A stretch of 64,000 nt of DNA. Origin: Nocardioides islandensis (lineage in GTDB: Bacteria; Actinomycetota; Actinomycetes; Propionibacteriales; Nocardioidaceae). The translations under genes were made by a program, and so were the position numbers. The stretch lies in assembly GCF_015352455.1 (NCBI RefSeq), contig NZ_JADKPN010000002.1, forward strand, positions 124,001-188,000. The letters run 5' to 3'. The notes below the pieces were generated by a model, which searched no databases, was not told where the DNA came from, and saw nothing but the letters and a program-made list of their open reading frames with translations. Shown piece by piece: positions 9,968 through 19,020 of the stretch (position 1 is its first letter; every line of letters starts with the position of its first letter).

Positions 9968-10441
9968 ATGACCGTCACCCGCTACTTCTCGGCACCTGCC
10001 GCCCACGGCGAGGCAAGCCCGACCGGCGCCCGACAGGCGTACCTAATGCTGCGTACCGTCTTCACGATTGCGCCCATCGCGTTCGGGCTGGACAAGTTCT
10101 TCGACATCCTCACCAACTGGGAGAAGTACCTGGCTCCCTGGATCAACGACATCGTCCCCGGATCGGCGCACCAGGCCATGCTGGCCGTGGGCGTGGTCGA
10201 GATCCTGGCGGGCGTCCTGGTGGCGGTACGCCCCGCCATCGGTGCCTACGTCGTCGCGGCGTGGCTGCTCGGCATCATCGTCAACCTGGTGAGCATCGGG
10301 GACTACTACGACGTCGCGCTGCGCGACTTCGGCCTCCTGGTCGGCGCCCTCGCCCTGGCGCGTCTGGCCGCCCCTGGTCCCTCCACAGCCGGCCGTCCCG
10401 CGCCGGTCACCGACGGCGGCCAGCACATGGACGACCGGTGA
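9968..10441 (+). CDS. DoxX-like four-helix membrane protein
   Basis: A 157-residue integral membrane protein with four helices. The pattern ARQAYLMLRTVFTIAPIAFG then LDKFFDILTNWEKYLAP, HQAMLAVGVVEILAGVLVAV and GAYVVAAWLLGIIVNLVSIG resembles the DoxX/DoxD-like superfamily. Its stop overlaps the GTG start of folE by 4 bp, and folE overlaps the next reductase in the same way, so the three are co-translated. Membrane-associated redox support is an inference from that context only. Confidence 0.65.
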   Translation: MTVTRYFSAPAAHGEASPTGARQAYLMLRTVFTIAPIAFGLDKFFDILTNWEKYLAPWINDIVPGSAHQAMLAVGVVEILAGVLVAVRPAIGAYVVAAWLLGIIVNLVSIGDYYDVALRDFGLLVGALALARLAAPGPSTAGRPAPVTDGGQHMDDR

Positions 10442-11097
10442 CCGAGCAGCGCACGCTGGACGCACCGGCACCGAGCGTCACGGCCACCGTGCTCCCGTGG
10501 CGCTCGCCGGTGACGCCGGCGGCCGCCCCCATCGACCTGGTCGCCGCCGAGAAGGCGGCCGCCGATCTGCTCCGGGCTCTCGGTCAGCCCATCGGGTCCG
10601 ACGGCATGGCCGAGACGCCGCGCCGGATGGCCCACGCGTATGCCGAGATGCTGACGTCGGACAGCTTCGACTTCACCACCTTCCCGAACGCCGAGCGGTA
10701 CGACGAGCTGGTCGTGGTGGAGGACATCCCGGTCCGATCGGTCTGCGAGCACCACATGCTGCCCTTCACGGGCGTGGCCCACCTGGGGTACCTGCCCGCG
10801 GACCGAATCCTCGGTCTGTCGAAGCTCGCCCGACTCGTCGAGCTCTACGCGCATCGCGCCCAGACCCAGGAACGGCTGACCCAGCAGATCGCCGAGCACC
10901 TGGACCGCCACCTCACTCCCCGTGGAGTCGGCGTGGTGATCGAGGCCGAGCACACCTGCATGAGCCTGCGGGGGGTCCGCGCAGCAGGTACGCGCACGGT
11001 CACCTCCGCCCTGCTCGGCACGCTGCGCACCGACCCGTCCTCCCGAGCAGAGTTCCTATCCCTGACCCGCGGGTCCGGCCGGGGGGGCCGACGATGA
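10438..11097 (+). CDS. folE: GTP cyclohydrolase I
   Basis: FolE opens GTP to 7,8-dihydroneopterin triphosphate, the first step to folate and pterin cofactors, as a cytoplasmic decamer. The 219-residue protein has the zinc ligands C103, H106 (SVCEHHMLPFTGVAHLGYLP) and C174 (EHTCMSLRGV), and the substrate-binding GLSKLARLVELYAHR. The GTG start at 10438 forms a GTGA overlap with the preceding stop, and the stop overlaps the following ATG, making a tight three-gene unit. Being next to a flavoprotein reductase rather than folate genes suggests a stress-induced second copy. Confidence 0.95.
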   Translation: MTEQRTLDAPAPSVTATVLPWRSPVTPAAAPIDLVAAEKAAADLLRALGQPIGSDGMAETPRRMAHAYAEMLTSDSFDFTTFPNAERYDELVVVEDIPVRSVCEHHMLPFTGVAHLGYLPADRILGLSKLARLVELYAHRAQTQERLTQQIAEHLDRHLTPRGVGVVIEAEHTCMSLRGVRAAGTRTVTSALLGTLRTDPSSRAEFLSLTRGSGRGGRR

Positions 11098-12323
11098 CCG
11101 CCACGCAGGCCTTCGTCATCGTCGGCGCGGGGCTGGCTGCCGGCAAGGCCGTGCAGGAGCTGCGGGAGAGCGGCTTCGACGGGCACCTGGTGCTCTACGG
11201 CGCCGAATCCCATCTGCCCTACGAGCGGCCGCCGCTGTCCAAGGGGTACCTGACGGGCGACGACAGCTTCGAGTCCGCCCTCGTCCAGCCGCCCGACTGG
11301 TACGACGGGCACGACGTCGACCTGCGGCTGGGCACCCGGGTCACCGCCGTCGACCCCGTCGCCCGCACGGTGACCGCCGCCGGCGCCACCCAGCGCTACG
11401 ACAAGCTGCTGCTCGCCCCCGGTGCCCGACCGCGCCACCTGGCGATGGCCGACGACAGCGGCGCACCCGTCGCCTACCTGCGCACCGTCGAGGACTCCGA
11501 CCTGATCCGATCGCGGCTGCATGTCGGTCGGCGACTCGTGATCGTCGGGGGCGGATGGATCGGCCTGGAGGTAGCCGCTGCCGCCCGCCGCGCCGGCGCC
11601 CACGTCACCATCCTGGAGGCCCTGGACCTGCCCCTGGTCCGCGTCCTGGGACCGGAGGTGGCCCGCTTCTTCGCCGCCCTCCACCAGGCACACGGCGTCG
11701 ACGTACGCGTGAACACCGAGGTCTCAGACATTGCTGCCAACGCCGGAGTCGCGAGCGTGACACTGACAGACGGTTCGTCGGTCGAAGCCGACCTGCTCGT
11801 CGTCGGGATCGGCGTGTCACCCGACACCACCCTCGCCGAGGCCGCCGGCCTACGCACCGAGAACGGCGTCCTCGTCGACGACCAGCTGCGCAGCTCCGAG
11901 CCCGACATCTACGCGGCCGGCGACATCGCTAACGCCTACCACCCGCTGCTCGGTCGCCACGTGCGGGTCGAGCACTGGGACAACGCCATCGGTCAGGGCG
12001 TCGTCGCCGCGCAGAACATGTTGGGCAAGGAGGTCTCCTACGACCGGCTGCCCTACTTCTTCTCCGACCAGTACGACCTCGGCATGGAGTACCTGGGCAA
12101 CGTCGGACCGGACGGCTACGACCAGGTCGTCCTGCGCGGGACGCCCGACGAGGGCACGTTCACGGCGTTCTGGCTGCGCCAGGGACGGGTCCTGGCCGGC
12201 ATGCACGCGAACGACTGGGACGCCATGGACTCCATCCGGCACATCGTCCGGGGACAACGGATGGTTCCGGACCTGGACGACGAGTCCGTGTCCCTGACAC
12301 AGATCGCAGAAGGCCTCGACTGA
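11094..12323 (+). CDS. FAD-dependent NAD(P)H oxidoreductase (ferredoxin/rubredoxin reductase type)
   Basis: A 409-residue flavoprotein with FAD-binding FVIVGAGLAAGKAVQELRE at the N-terminus, the PYERPPLSK motif typical of oxygenase-linked ferredoxin reductases, NAD-binding VIVGGGWIGLEVAAAARRAG near residue 150, and the FAD motif DIYAAGDIANAYH. The C-terminal 90 residues form the reductase dimer domain. It would move electrons from NAD(P)H to a ferredoxin or similar carrier; no ferredoxin or oxygenase gene is adjacent. It is coupled to folE by an ATGA overlap. Confidence 0.88.
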   Translation: MTATQAFVIVGAGLAAGKAVQELRESGFDGHLVLYGAESHLPYERPPLSKGYLTGDDSFESALVQPPDWYDGHDVDLRLGTRVTAVDPVARTVTAAGATQRYDKLLLAPGARPRHLAMADDSGAPVAYLRTVEDSDLIRSRLHVGRRLVIVGGGWIGLEVAAAARRAGAHVTILEALDLPLVRVLGPEVARFFAALHQAHGVDVRVNTEVSDIAANAGVASVTLTDGSSVEADLLVVGIGVSPDTTLAEAAGLRTENGVLVDDQLRSSEPDIYAAGDIANAYHPLLGRHVRVEHWDNAIGQGVVAAQNMLGKEVSYDRLPYFFSDQYDLGMEYLGNVGPDGYDQVVLRGTPDEGTFTAFWLRQGRVLAGMHANDWDAMDSIRHIVRGQRMVPDLDDESVSLTQIAEGLD

Positions 12324-12389
12324 GGCCAGCGGAGTCCGCTGGGCTGCGCCCGGCACCACGAGCACGTGAAGGAACAGGAGCACACACCC

Positions 12390-13520
12390 ATGCCGCGTCT
12401 GGTCAGACTCTACGAGGAACAAGGTCAGAGCCCCTGGCTGGACAACCTCACCCGGTCCTCCCTGTGGGACGGCACGATGGCGGACCTTATCGCCCGCGGT
12501 GTGCGGGGGGTGACCGCCAACCCGACGATCGTCGCCAAGGCGATCGAGTCCTCGGACGCCTACGATCCGCAGTTCCACGCGCTCCTCGGCGCCGGACACA
12601 GCCTGGAGGACGCCTACTGGCACCTCGTCGTCGCCGACGTCTGCGACGCGCTGGGGATGCTGCGGCCGACCCACGACGCGGCCGAGGGCGCCGACGGGTT
12701 CGTCTCGATCGAGGTCGCACCCGGGTTGGCGCACGACACACGGGCGACGATGAAGGCCGCTCGCGAGCTGCACCAACGCATCGGGGAGCCCAACCTGCTG
12801 GTCAAGATCCCCGCCACGTCCGCGGGCGTTCCCGCCATCGAGGCCATGGTCGCCGAGGGCCGCAGCATCAACGTGACCCTGATCTTCTCCCTGCCCCGCT
12901 ACCGCCAGGTCCTGGAGGCCTACCTGTCCGGCCTGGAGGCCCTGGCCGGTCACAGCTCCGACCTGTCCACGGTCCACGGCGTCGCCTCGTTCTTCGTCAG
13001 CCGGGTGGACACCGAGGTCGACCGCCGTCTGGAGGCGATCGGCACGGACGAGGCCCTCGGCCTGCGTGGCCGGGCCGCCGTCGCCCAGGCCAAGCTCGCC
13101 TACCGGCTCTTCCGCGAGATCCACACCGGAGCTCGGTGGGAACGGCTGGCCGACCGCGGCGCACGGGTGCAGCGTCCCCTCTGGGCATCCACGTCGACCA
13201 AGAACCCCCGCTACCCCGACACCTTGTACGTCGACAGCCTGATCGGGCCCGACACCGTCAACACCCTGCCGGAGAGCACCATGGCGGCGTTCGAGGACCA
13301 CGGCACCCTGGCCCGCACGATCGACGTCGACCTCGCTGCGTCCGAGCACCACATGGGCGCGCTGGCAACCGCCGGGGTCGACATGGACGACGTCGGCCGC
13401 ACCCTGGAGCGCGAGGGCATCGCCGCGTTCCGGGCGTCGTTCGCCCACGTTCTCGGCACGCTGAGCGAGAAGGCGAAGGCCGCGCCCCGGGCTCCCGTGC
13501 GCGCCTCCTCGCCCGGCTGA
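12390..13520 (+). CDS. tal: Transaldolase
   Basis: Transaldolase moves a dihydroxyacetone unit between sugar phosphates in the non-oxidative pentose phosphate pathway. The 376-residue protein has GVRGVTANPTIVAKAI near the N-terminus, the Schiff-base lysine K139 in LLVKIPATSAGVPAI, and the late RPLWASTSTKNP motif, as in the long actinobacterial Tal subclass. The ATG at 12390 is preferred because CAGGAG lies nine bases upstream; a GTG 24 bp earlier is possible. No transketolase or zwf gene is adjacent, so this is an isolated, perhaps stress-linked copy. Confidence 0.95.
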   Translation: MPRLVRLYEEQGQSPWLDNLTRSSLWDGTMADLIARGVRGVTANPTIVAKAIESSDAYDPQFHALLGAGHSLEDAYWHLVVADVCDALGMLRPTHDAAEGADGFVSIEVAPGLAHDTRATMKAARELHQRIGEPNLLVKIPATSAGVPAIEAMVAEGRSINVTLIFSLPRYRQVLEAYLSGLEALAGHSSDLSTVHGVASFFVSRVDTEVDRRLEAIGTDEALGLRGRAAVAQAKLAYRLFREIHTGARWERLADRGARVQRPLWASTSTKNPRYPDTLYVDSLIGPDTVNTLPESTMAAFEDHGTLARTIDVDLAASEHHMGALATAGVDMDDVGRTLEREGIAAFRASFAHVLGTLSEKAKAAPRAPVRASSPG

Positions 13521-13532
13521 GGTGACGCCCCG

Positions 13533-14009
13533 GTGGACTGGGCGGGCTGGGCACTGTTCGGGCTGCTGGCCACTGCGGTGCTCACCGGGCTGATGATCGC
13601 CGCCCAGCTGGGCGGGCTGAGCCGGCTCGACCTGCCCCTCATCCTCGGCACCGTCGTCACCCCGGACCCCGACCGTGCGCGCGCGGCCGGCGGGGTCATG
13701 CACTTGGCCGTGGGCCAGGTCTTCGCTCTCGGCTACACCGCCGCCTTCGCGCTCCTGGGCCAGGCCACCTGGTGGCTCGGTGGGCTGCTGGGCCTCCTCC
13801 ATGGCGCCGTCGCCCTGACGGTCCTGGTCCCCATGCTGGTGGGCGTCCATCCTCGGATGGCCTCGGAGCGTGCCGGCCCCGCATCGACCTCGGTGCTGGA
13901 ACCTCCGGGCCTGCTCGCCCTCAACTACGGAACGCAGACACCCCTGGTGACCCTCGCCGCCCACCTGGCCTACGGCATGTCCCTGGGTCTCCTCCTCGGC
14001 GTGCGATGA
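13533..14009 (+). CDS. Uncharacterised integral membrane protein
   Basis: This 158-residue protein has four membrane helices: ALFGLLATAVLTGLMIAAQL, then MHLAVGQVFALGYTAAFALL, LGLLHGAVALTVLVPMLVGV and LVTLAAHLAYGMSLGLLLGV. The loop GTVVTPDPDRARAAG and the segment LALNYGTQTP are the only polar regions of note. It starts with GTG 12 bp after tal and ends 13 bp before the GH15 gene, so it is in the same operon. No function is known. Confidence 0.7.
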   Translation: MDWAGWALFGLLATAVLTGLMIAAQLGGLSRLDLPLILGTVVTPDPDRARAAGGVMHLAVGQVFALGYTAAFALLGQATWWLGGLLGLLHGAVALTVLVPMLVGVHPRMASERAGPASTSVLEPPGLLALNYGTQTPLVTLAAHLAYGMSLGLLLGVR

Positions 14010-14022
14010 GGCCGCCGCCACG

Positions 14023-15855
14023 ATGAGACCCCCGATCGAGGACTACGGACTGCTCGGCGACACCCGCACCGCCGCGCTGGTCGACTCCGACGGCTCCGTC
14101 GACTGGCTGTGCATCCCACACTTCGACGGTCTGCCTGTCTTCGGCCGGCTGGTCGGCGGAGCGGCGGCCGGCAGCTTCAGACTTGGCCCACGACACCCCG
14201 CCGAGGTGGTGGCTCGCGGGTACCGCACCGACACCGCCACCCTCGAGACGACCTGGCGGACCGACACCGGCCGGTTGACCCTCACCGAGGGCATGGTGGC
14301 CGAGGTCGCCGGACAGCTGCTCCCAGCCACCATGCTGGTACGCCGGCTCACCGCCCCCGACGGCCCGGTCGAGGCCGTCATCGCCTTCGACCCCCGATTC
14401 GGAGAACGACGCCGAGCCCCGCGGACCGAGCACCGCAGCCAGCTCCTGGTCTGCGTCTGGGGGACCGTGGCCGTGGCACTGCGCACCACCCCCACCGCAG
14501 CCGTGCAGCCGGGACGACCCACGACGGTCACCGTCACCCCGGACCGGCCGTTCACCTGTGTGATGTCCGTGGCCCATCGCGAACCGCTGGTGTGCCTCGA
14601 CACCGACACGGCGTGGGATGCCCTCCAGGGCGACGAGGCACGGTGGCAGGCCTGGTGTCGCGACATCGACGACGCGCTCCCCTACCGCCAGGCCGTCGTC
14701 CGCAGCCTGCTCACTCTCCGCTTGCTGACCTACTCGCCGTCCGGAGCACCGGTCGCCGCGCCGACGACCTCGCTGCCAGAGGTGCTCGGGGGCGTCCGCA
14801 ACTGGGACTACCGCTTCGCCTGGCCCCGCGACGCGAGCATCGGCATCGACGCCTTCCTCGGCGCGGGGAAGCACGACGAGGCCCGCGCGTTCATGGCCTG
14901 GCTGGTCAGCGCCACCCGGCTCGACCGTCCCCGGATCCCCGTCCTGCTCACCTTGCACGGGAAGCACCCCCGACCCGAGCGTGAGCTCGCCGGGTGGCCC
15001 GGCTATGCCGACAGCACGCCGGTCCGGTCCGGCAACGCCGCGGCCGGCCAGCACCAGCTCGACGGCTACGGCTGGGTTCTCGACGCGGCCTGGCGGATGG
15101 GCGAAGCGGGCTACCCCCTGTACGCCGAGACGTGGCGCACCATGGCCGGCTTCGCCGACCGGGTGGCGGACCGGTGGCGCGAGCCCGATGCCGGCATCTG
15201 GGAGGTGCGCTCCGACACCGTGCACCACGTGCATTCCAAGCTGATGGCCTGGCTGGCCCTGGACCGCGCCCTGAGCATCGCCACCCACCACCGGACGTCC
15301 GCTCGGCGTACCAGCCGATGGCGCGCCGAACGGGCCGCGCTGCGCGAGGACATCGAGCGGCGCGGCTTCGACGAAGCGCGGGGCACCTACACGCGCAGCT
15401 ACGGCTCGTCCGAGACCGACGCCGCCCTGTTGGTCCTGCCGCAGCTGGGGTTCCACCCGGCCGACTCCCCCCGCGTGCGCGGAACCATCGCGGCCGTCGT
15501 CAGCGAACTCGGGGCCGGATCCCCGTTGCTCTACCGCTATCCGTCGGGGCGCGACGGCCTTCCCGGTGTCGAGGGAGCCTTTCTCCCGTGCTCGTTCTGG
15601 CTCGTCCAGGCCCTGGCGCGCGGCGGACGCGCGGGCGAGGCGGACACGCTGTTCCGGGACCTCCTCGCGCTGGCCGGACCCCTCGGCCTGTACGCCGAGG
15701 AGATGGACCCGGCGACGCGGGAGTACCTGGGCAACTACCCCCAGGCTCTGACGCACGCCGCCCTCGTCCAGGCGGCCGTCGCCCTCCGTGCGGAGGGTGC
15801 CGGTCACGTCACCGACCCCCGTGGCGCGGTGCCCGTCGCGGAGGACGCACCGTGA
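14023..15855 (+). CDS. Glycoside hydrolase family 15 (trehalase/glucoamylase-like)
   Basis: A 610-residue protein starting with MRPPIEDYGLLGDTRTAALV, the usual N-terminal beta-domain of bacterial GH15 proteins, followed by the (alpha/alpha)6 barrel. GGVRNWDYRFAWPRDAS (near residue 258), the acid-containing GIWEVRS (near 391) and YAEEMDP (near 556, general base) match the family's catalytic sites. Members hydrolyse trehalose or alpha-glucans; the exact substrate cannot be fixed here. There is no signal peptide, so it is probably cytoplasmic. It follows tal and ends 2 bp before the convergent patatin gene. Confidence 0.9.
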   Translation: MRPPIEDYGLLGDTRTAALVDSDGSVDWLCIPHFDGLPVFGRLVGGAAAGSFRLGPRHPAEVVARGYRTDTATLETTWRTDTGRLTLTEGMVAEVAGQLLPATMLVRRLTAPDGPVEAVIAFDPRFGERRRAPRTEHRSQLLVCVWGTVAVALRTTPTAAVQPGRPTTVTVTPDRPFTCVMSVAHREPLVCLDTDTAWDALQGDEARWQAWCRDIDDALPYRQAVVRSLLTLRLLTYSPSGAPVAAPTTSLPEVLGGVRNWDYRFAWPRDASIGIDAFLGAGKHDEARAFMAWLVSATRLDRPRIPVLLTLHGKHPRPERELAGWPGYADSTPVRSGNAAAGQHQLDGYGWVLDAAWRMGEAGYPLYAETWRTMAGFADRVADRWREPDAGIWEVRSDTVHHVHSKLMAWLALDRALSIATHHRTSARRTSRWRAERAALREDIERRGFDEARGTYTRSYGSSETDAALLVLPQLGFHPADSPRVRGTIAAVVSELGAGSPLLYRYPSGRDGLPGVEGAFLPCSFWLVQALARGGRAGEADTLFRDLLALAGPLGLYAEEMDPATREYLGNYPQALTHAALVQAAVALRAEGAGHVTDPRGAVPVAEDAP

Positions 15856-15857
15856 CC

Positions 15858-16790
15858 TCACCCTCGGGCGGGAGCCGTACCTCTCCGCGGTCGCCGGCCC
15901 TGGGCGCTCGAGGGCTCGTCCTGCATCCCCTCCGGGCGGTGGTGGTGGAGCGAGAGGAAGCGTTCCGGGGCGGGCAGGTCGATGTCGCCGGAGCTGATCC
16001 ACTCGAGACTGGTCTGCCGAGCGCGAGCGATGAGTTCGGCGGCGTGCCGGAAGTCCGAGGCCGACACGGCCAGCGGACACAGCGGCGGCAGGACCTTGAT
16101 CTCCGCAGCCCCTTGCAGGCCAGCGATCTCGTTGATCAGGCGTTGGGCGATCAGCAAGGTCAAGGAGTGCAGCGCCACACCCACGGCCGACTGCGGTGGC
16201 TCCGGCAGCGCGCAGGGCGCTCCCGTGGGCAGGACGTAGACGAGCGTCGCGCCCAGGTCGACCGCCTGGGAGACGCCCGCGTGGAGGGCCACCGACCCGT
16301 CGACGAGGTGACGTCCGGCGCTCGCGACCGGGGGCAGGATGCCCGGGATCGCCGCGCTGGCCAGGACGCCGTCGACCACGTCGCCGCTCGAGATCAGCAC
16401 CTGCCGGCCGCTGAGCAGGTCGGCGGCCACCAGGTGGGTCGGCACTCGCGCCTGCGTCAGGTCGTCGATGGTGGCGTGCGCCCTGACGAGCCGTCGCAGT
16501 GCGGCATCCGAGGCCACGCCCGCGCTTCGGCCGACCAGCCCGCGCAGGACTTGGCGCGGATCGACCGGGAAGACGTCGCGACGACGCAGGCCGGTCCACA
16601 CGTCGGCGAGCTCGGCCAGCGAGTCGGGGGACATGCCGTGCCCGGCGATCCATGCCACGTTCACGGCTCCGGCCGAGGTGCCGACCAACAGGTCGGGTCG
16701 GACATCGTGCGTGGCCAGTGCCTGGAGCATGCCCACCTGGACGGCCCCCAGGCTGCCCCCTCCGGACAAGACGAACGCCGTGGTCACCAT
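15858..16790 (-). CDS. Patatin-like phospholipase family protein (RssA-type)
   Basis: The Ser-Asp dyad hydrolase fold is clear in this 310-residue protein. VLSGGGSLGAVQVGML gives the oxyanion-hole glycines, GTSAG gives nucleophile S39, and HLVDGSVALH gives D164. The family deacylates lipids or acts as a regulatory lipase. The last 30 residues are basic and disordered. It converges with the GH15 gene with only two bases between the stops. Confidence 0.9.
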   Translation of the reverse strand: MVTTAFVLSGGGSLGAVQVGMLQALATHDVRPDLLVGTSAGAVNVAWIAGHGMSPDSLAELADVWTGLRRRDVFPVDPRQVLRGLVGRSAGVASDAALRRLVRAHATIDDLTQARVPTHLVAADLLSGRQVLISSGDVVDGVLASAAIPGILPPVASAGRHLVDGSVALHAGVSQAVDLGATLVYVLPTGAPCALPEPPQSAVGVALHSLTLLIAQRLINEIAGLQGAAEIKVLPPLCPLAVSASDFRHAAELIARARQTSLEWISSGDIDLPAPERFLSLHHHRPEGMQDEPSSAQGRRPRRGTAPARG

Positions 16791-16871
16791 GTCGTCTCCT
16801 CGATCACGCCGGTGCGCGGGGCAGGGTCTCCACGGGTGCTTGGGGACCCGGCCGACGCGCAGGGCATCCCC

Positions 16872-17621
16872 TCAGCGGGAGTGGAACCGCTGCGGGAAGG
16901 TGCGGATGATGCCGTCACTGAGGACGTCGGCCATCTCCAGGATGTGGTGGTGGATCTCGTCGTAGTCGGCGACGCTGGCGGCGTACTGGCCGTTCAGCTC
17001 GTGCGCGGCCTCGGCGAGCGTCTGGTCGAGATGTGCCGTCATGGCGGTCCGCATCACGTCCTGGGGCCAGTACTTCGGGTTGGCGGCGGCGAGGAAGTCG
17101 GCGATCTCGTCGGAGTTGGCGTACCACCTGACACGCGCCACCTCGAACGCCGCGCTGTCGCCGGCCTTGGCGGCCTGCAGCAGCTCGACGGCGATGCCGA
17201 TGTGACCGTTCAGGAGGGTGGTGAGCTGATCGCCGGCGGCCTCGCCGTAGAACGGCTTGATCGCGTCACCGATGTCCACCTGGTTGGTCAGCAGGCGTGC
17301 GGCCGTCGCGTCGAACCCTCCGGACCCGTCGGCGAACGTGACGATCGCGAGCCGGGTCCAGGTGACGTGGTCCTCCCAGAGCTTGCGCATCTGGTCGTGG
17401 AACGCCGACCGGGCTGCGGTGCTAGCGGCCGTGGTCGACGTCGAGATTGCGTGGGCGCTCGTGTGGTGCCCGGTGGTCGCACCGTGGGTGTGGCCGGGCT
17501 CGGTCGCCGAAGCGTCGTGGTCGGGACCGACCGAGACGGTGGCCAGGGCGGCAGCCAGGGCAACCGTGCACAACAACGAGAGGAACCAGCCGCGCCGGGC
17601 GGCCAGGAGGTGGTGGGTCAT
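16872..17621 (-). CDS. Secreted helical protein of unknown function
   Basis: A 249-residue protein with an N-terminal signal or anchor helix (GWFLSLLCTVALAAALATVS), then a His-rich linker (GHTHGATTGHHTSAH) and a helical domain starting LWEDHVTWTRLAIVTFADGS. This domain resembles a widespread uncharacterised protein, seen also in Bacillus, that some databases mislabel as acetylglutamate kinase; its role is unknown. The His-rich segment could bind metal. The start overlaps the stop of the upstream membrane gene by 4 bp (ATGA), so the two are co-translated. Confidence 0.75.
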   Translation of the reverse strand: MTHHLLAARRGWFLSLLCTVALAAALATVSVGPDHDASATEPGHTHGATTGHHTSAHAISTSTTAASTAARSAFHDQMRKLWEDHVTWTRLAIVTFADGSGGFDATAARLLTNQVDIGDAIKPFYGEAAGDQLTTLLNGHIGIAVELLQAAKAGDSAAFEVARVRWYANSDEIADFLAAANPKYWPQDVMRTAMTAHLDQTLAEAAHELNGQYAASVADYDEIHHHILEMADVLSDGIIRTFPQRFHSR

Positions 17622-18139
17622 GAACGACTCCGTCGGGTCGCGGGCCGCACCAGCGCCCAGGCGGCCATGAGCTCCACGCAGGAGACCACGGTGCCGAAAG
17701 CGTCGAGCGGCTCCGGATGAACAGTCAGACCGGGGATACCGGTGGTGCGCGAGAGCGCGTAGGCGACGGCGACCCCGACCAGGAGCAGGGCGATCATCGT
17801 CGTGACATTCGGGCCGGCGTCCAGCGCCAGCGCGACCGCGGACATCGCCATAGCGGCAGCCGAGGCTGCGAACGCGACAGCCAGGCCGACCGACTCGTGA
17901 GAGTGCGGCACCACGAGCACCGCGTGGACTCCGGCCGAGGCCGCGCAGACGGACGAGCCGACGACTGTGCCGGAGCCGGACCCGAGGGCGACAGTCTGGA
18001 CCGGCGTTCCGGAGCTCGAGGGCGTGGAAAGGGTCACGGCGATGTTGGTGTCACGGTGCGACGCGTTCTTACCCAGTGCCCTCGAACCGGTAAGACCTCC
18101 TGCTCCGGTCGACACCAACAAGACGTGACTGTCCACCAT
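17618..18139 (-). CDS. Uncharacterised membrane protein, start uncertain
   Basis: The C-terminal 110 residues are clear: ESVGLAVAFAASAAAMAMSA, then VTTMIALLLVGVAVAYALSR and a last helix AFGTVVSCVELMAAWALV, with the conserved-looking SRTTGIPGL between them. This arrangement occurs in other actinobacterial hypothetical membrane proteins. The start is uncertain: ATG at 18139 gives 173 residues, while GTG at 18037 gives 139 and begins nearer the first helix. It is coupled to the following secreted protein gene. Confidence 0.55.
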   Translation of the reverse strand: MVDSHVLLVSTGAGGLTGSRALGKNASHRDTNIAVTLSTPSSSGTPVQTVALGSGSGTVVGSSVCAASAGVHAVLVVPHSHESVGLAVAFAASAAAMAMSAVALALDAGPNVTTMIALLLVGVAVAYALSRTTGIPGLTVHPEPLDAFGTVVSCVELMAAWALVRPATRRSRS

Positions 18140-18363
18140 CCCCCAGGGCTCGGGCGCCGCTGCGTCGATGACGGGCCGCCGCTCGACGTACAGACCTGGC
18201 GTCGGTGCCGTCTGCTCGAAGCCGGTTTCGCCGCTGAGACCGCGGCGAGACTGGCCGCGGATCGTCGGTACGACCTGCACGCCCTTCTCGAGCTCGTGGA
18301 CCATGGCTGCCCACCGTCGCTCGCGGTCCGCATCGTCAGCCCTCTCGAGACAGACCCCGCCCC

Positions 18364-19020
18364 ATGACCCTCGACACCCACGTGTTCGTTATTGCCACCC
18401 CGACCTACGAGAACGAGGAATGGGTGGCGGACCTTGCTGTCGAAGGACCGGCTCGGGAGGTGGCGCAGCGGCGACTCCACAGGCTCTTGGTGGGGGCGGC
18501 CCGCCGACAGGTCTGGCGACTGCGCGACCTCCTGCCCGGAGCCGGTCCCAGGGAGCTGGAGGACGTCGCCCAGCAGGCCGCGGACGAGGCCCTGGTCGCC
18601 GTGCTGCGCAAGCTGGGCGACTTCGAGGGACGCAGCCGCTTCACCACCTGGGCCTTCAAGTTCGGCGTCTACCAGGCCGGCGTCGAGGTCCGCCGCCAGG
18701 CGTGGCGCAGCCGCGAGGTCACGCTTCCCGATCACCTCGCCCCCCTCGCCCGAGGCCCTTCCCCGGCCGACGTGGCGGAGGCCTCCGACCTCGCCCGCGC
18801 GCTGGAAGACGCCATCGCCACCGCCCTCAGCCCGCACCAACGCAGGGTCGTGCTGGCACTACTGGTCGACGACGTGCCGATCGACGTGCTCGCCGAGAGG
18901 CTCGGCTCGACCCGCAACGCCCTGTACAAGACCCTGCACGACGCCCGCGCACGCTTGCGGCGGTCGTTGGTGACCCGGGGCTATCTCGACCCTCCCGACG
19001 AAGGGTTCACGTCGTCATGA
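18364..19020 (+). CDS. ECF-type RNA polymerase sigma factor
   Basis: The 218-residue protein has sigma region 2 (ELEDVAQQAADEALVAVLRK then FEGRSRFTTWAFKFGVYQAG) and region 4 (LSPHQRRVVLALLVDDVPID then VLAERLGSTRNALYKTLHDA). It directs RNA polymerase to a small set of promoters. The stop overlaps the next ATG by 4 bp, so sigma factor and partner are made together. It is divergent from the membrane/secreted pair across a 224-bp gap. Confidence 0.93.
   Translation: MTLDTHVFVIATPTYENEEWVADLAVEGPAREVAQRRLHRLLVGAARRQVWRLRDLLPGAGPRELEDVAQQAADEALVAVLRKLGDFEGRSRFTTWAFKFGVYQAGVEVRRQAWRSREVTLPDHLAPLARGPSPADVAEASDLARALEDAIATALSPHQRRVVLALLVDDVPIDVLAERLGSTRNALYKTLHDARARLRRSLVTRGYLDPPDEGFTSS

Noticed and set aside
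9940..9968. Shared regulatory motif with the 19520 region (GTAnCTCT followed by TTAGAAA)
   Set aside because: The spacing between the two halves differs (about 17 and 21 bases) and only two examples exist, so it is mentioned in the regulator entry but not claimed as an operator.
10261..12323. A single long frame through folE and the reductase
   Set aside because: Frame analysis shows folE and the FAD reductase are separate overlapping genes in different frames; the longer open frames are high-GC shadows.
13921..16653. 910-residue minus-strand frame opposite GH15 and patatin
   Set aside because: Its residues are Arg/Gly-rich and random, and it is antisense to a GH15 gene with intact catalytic motifs.
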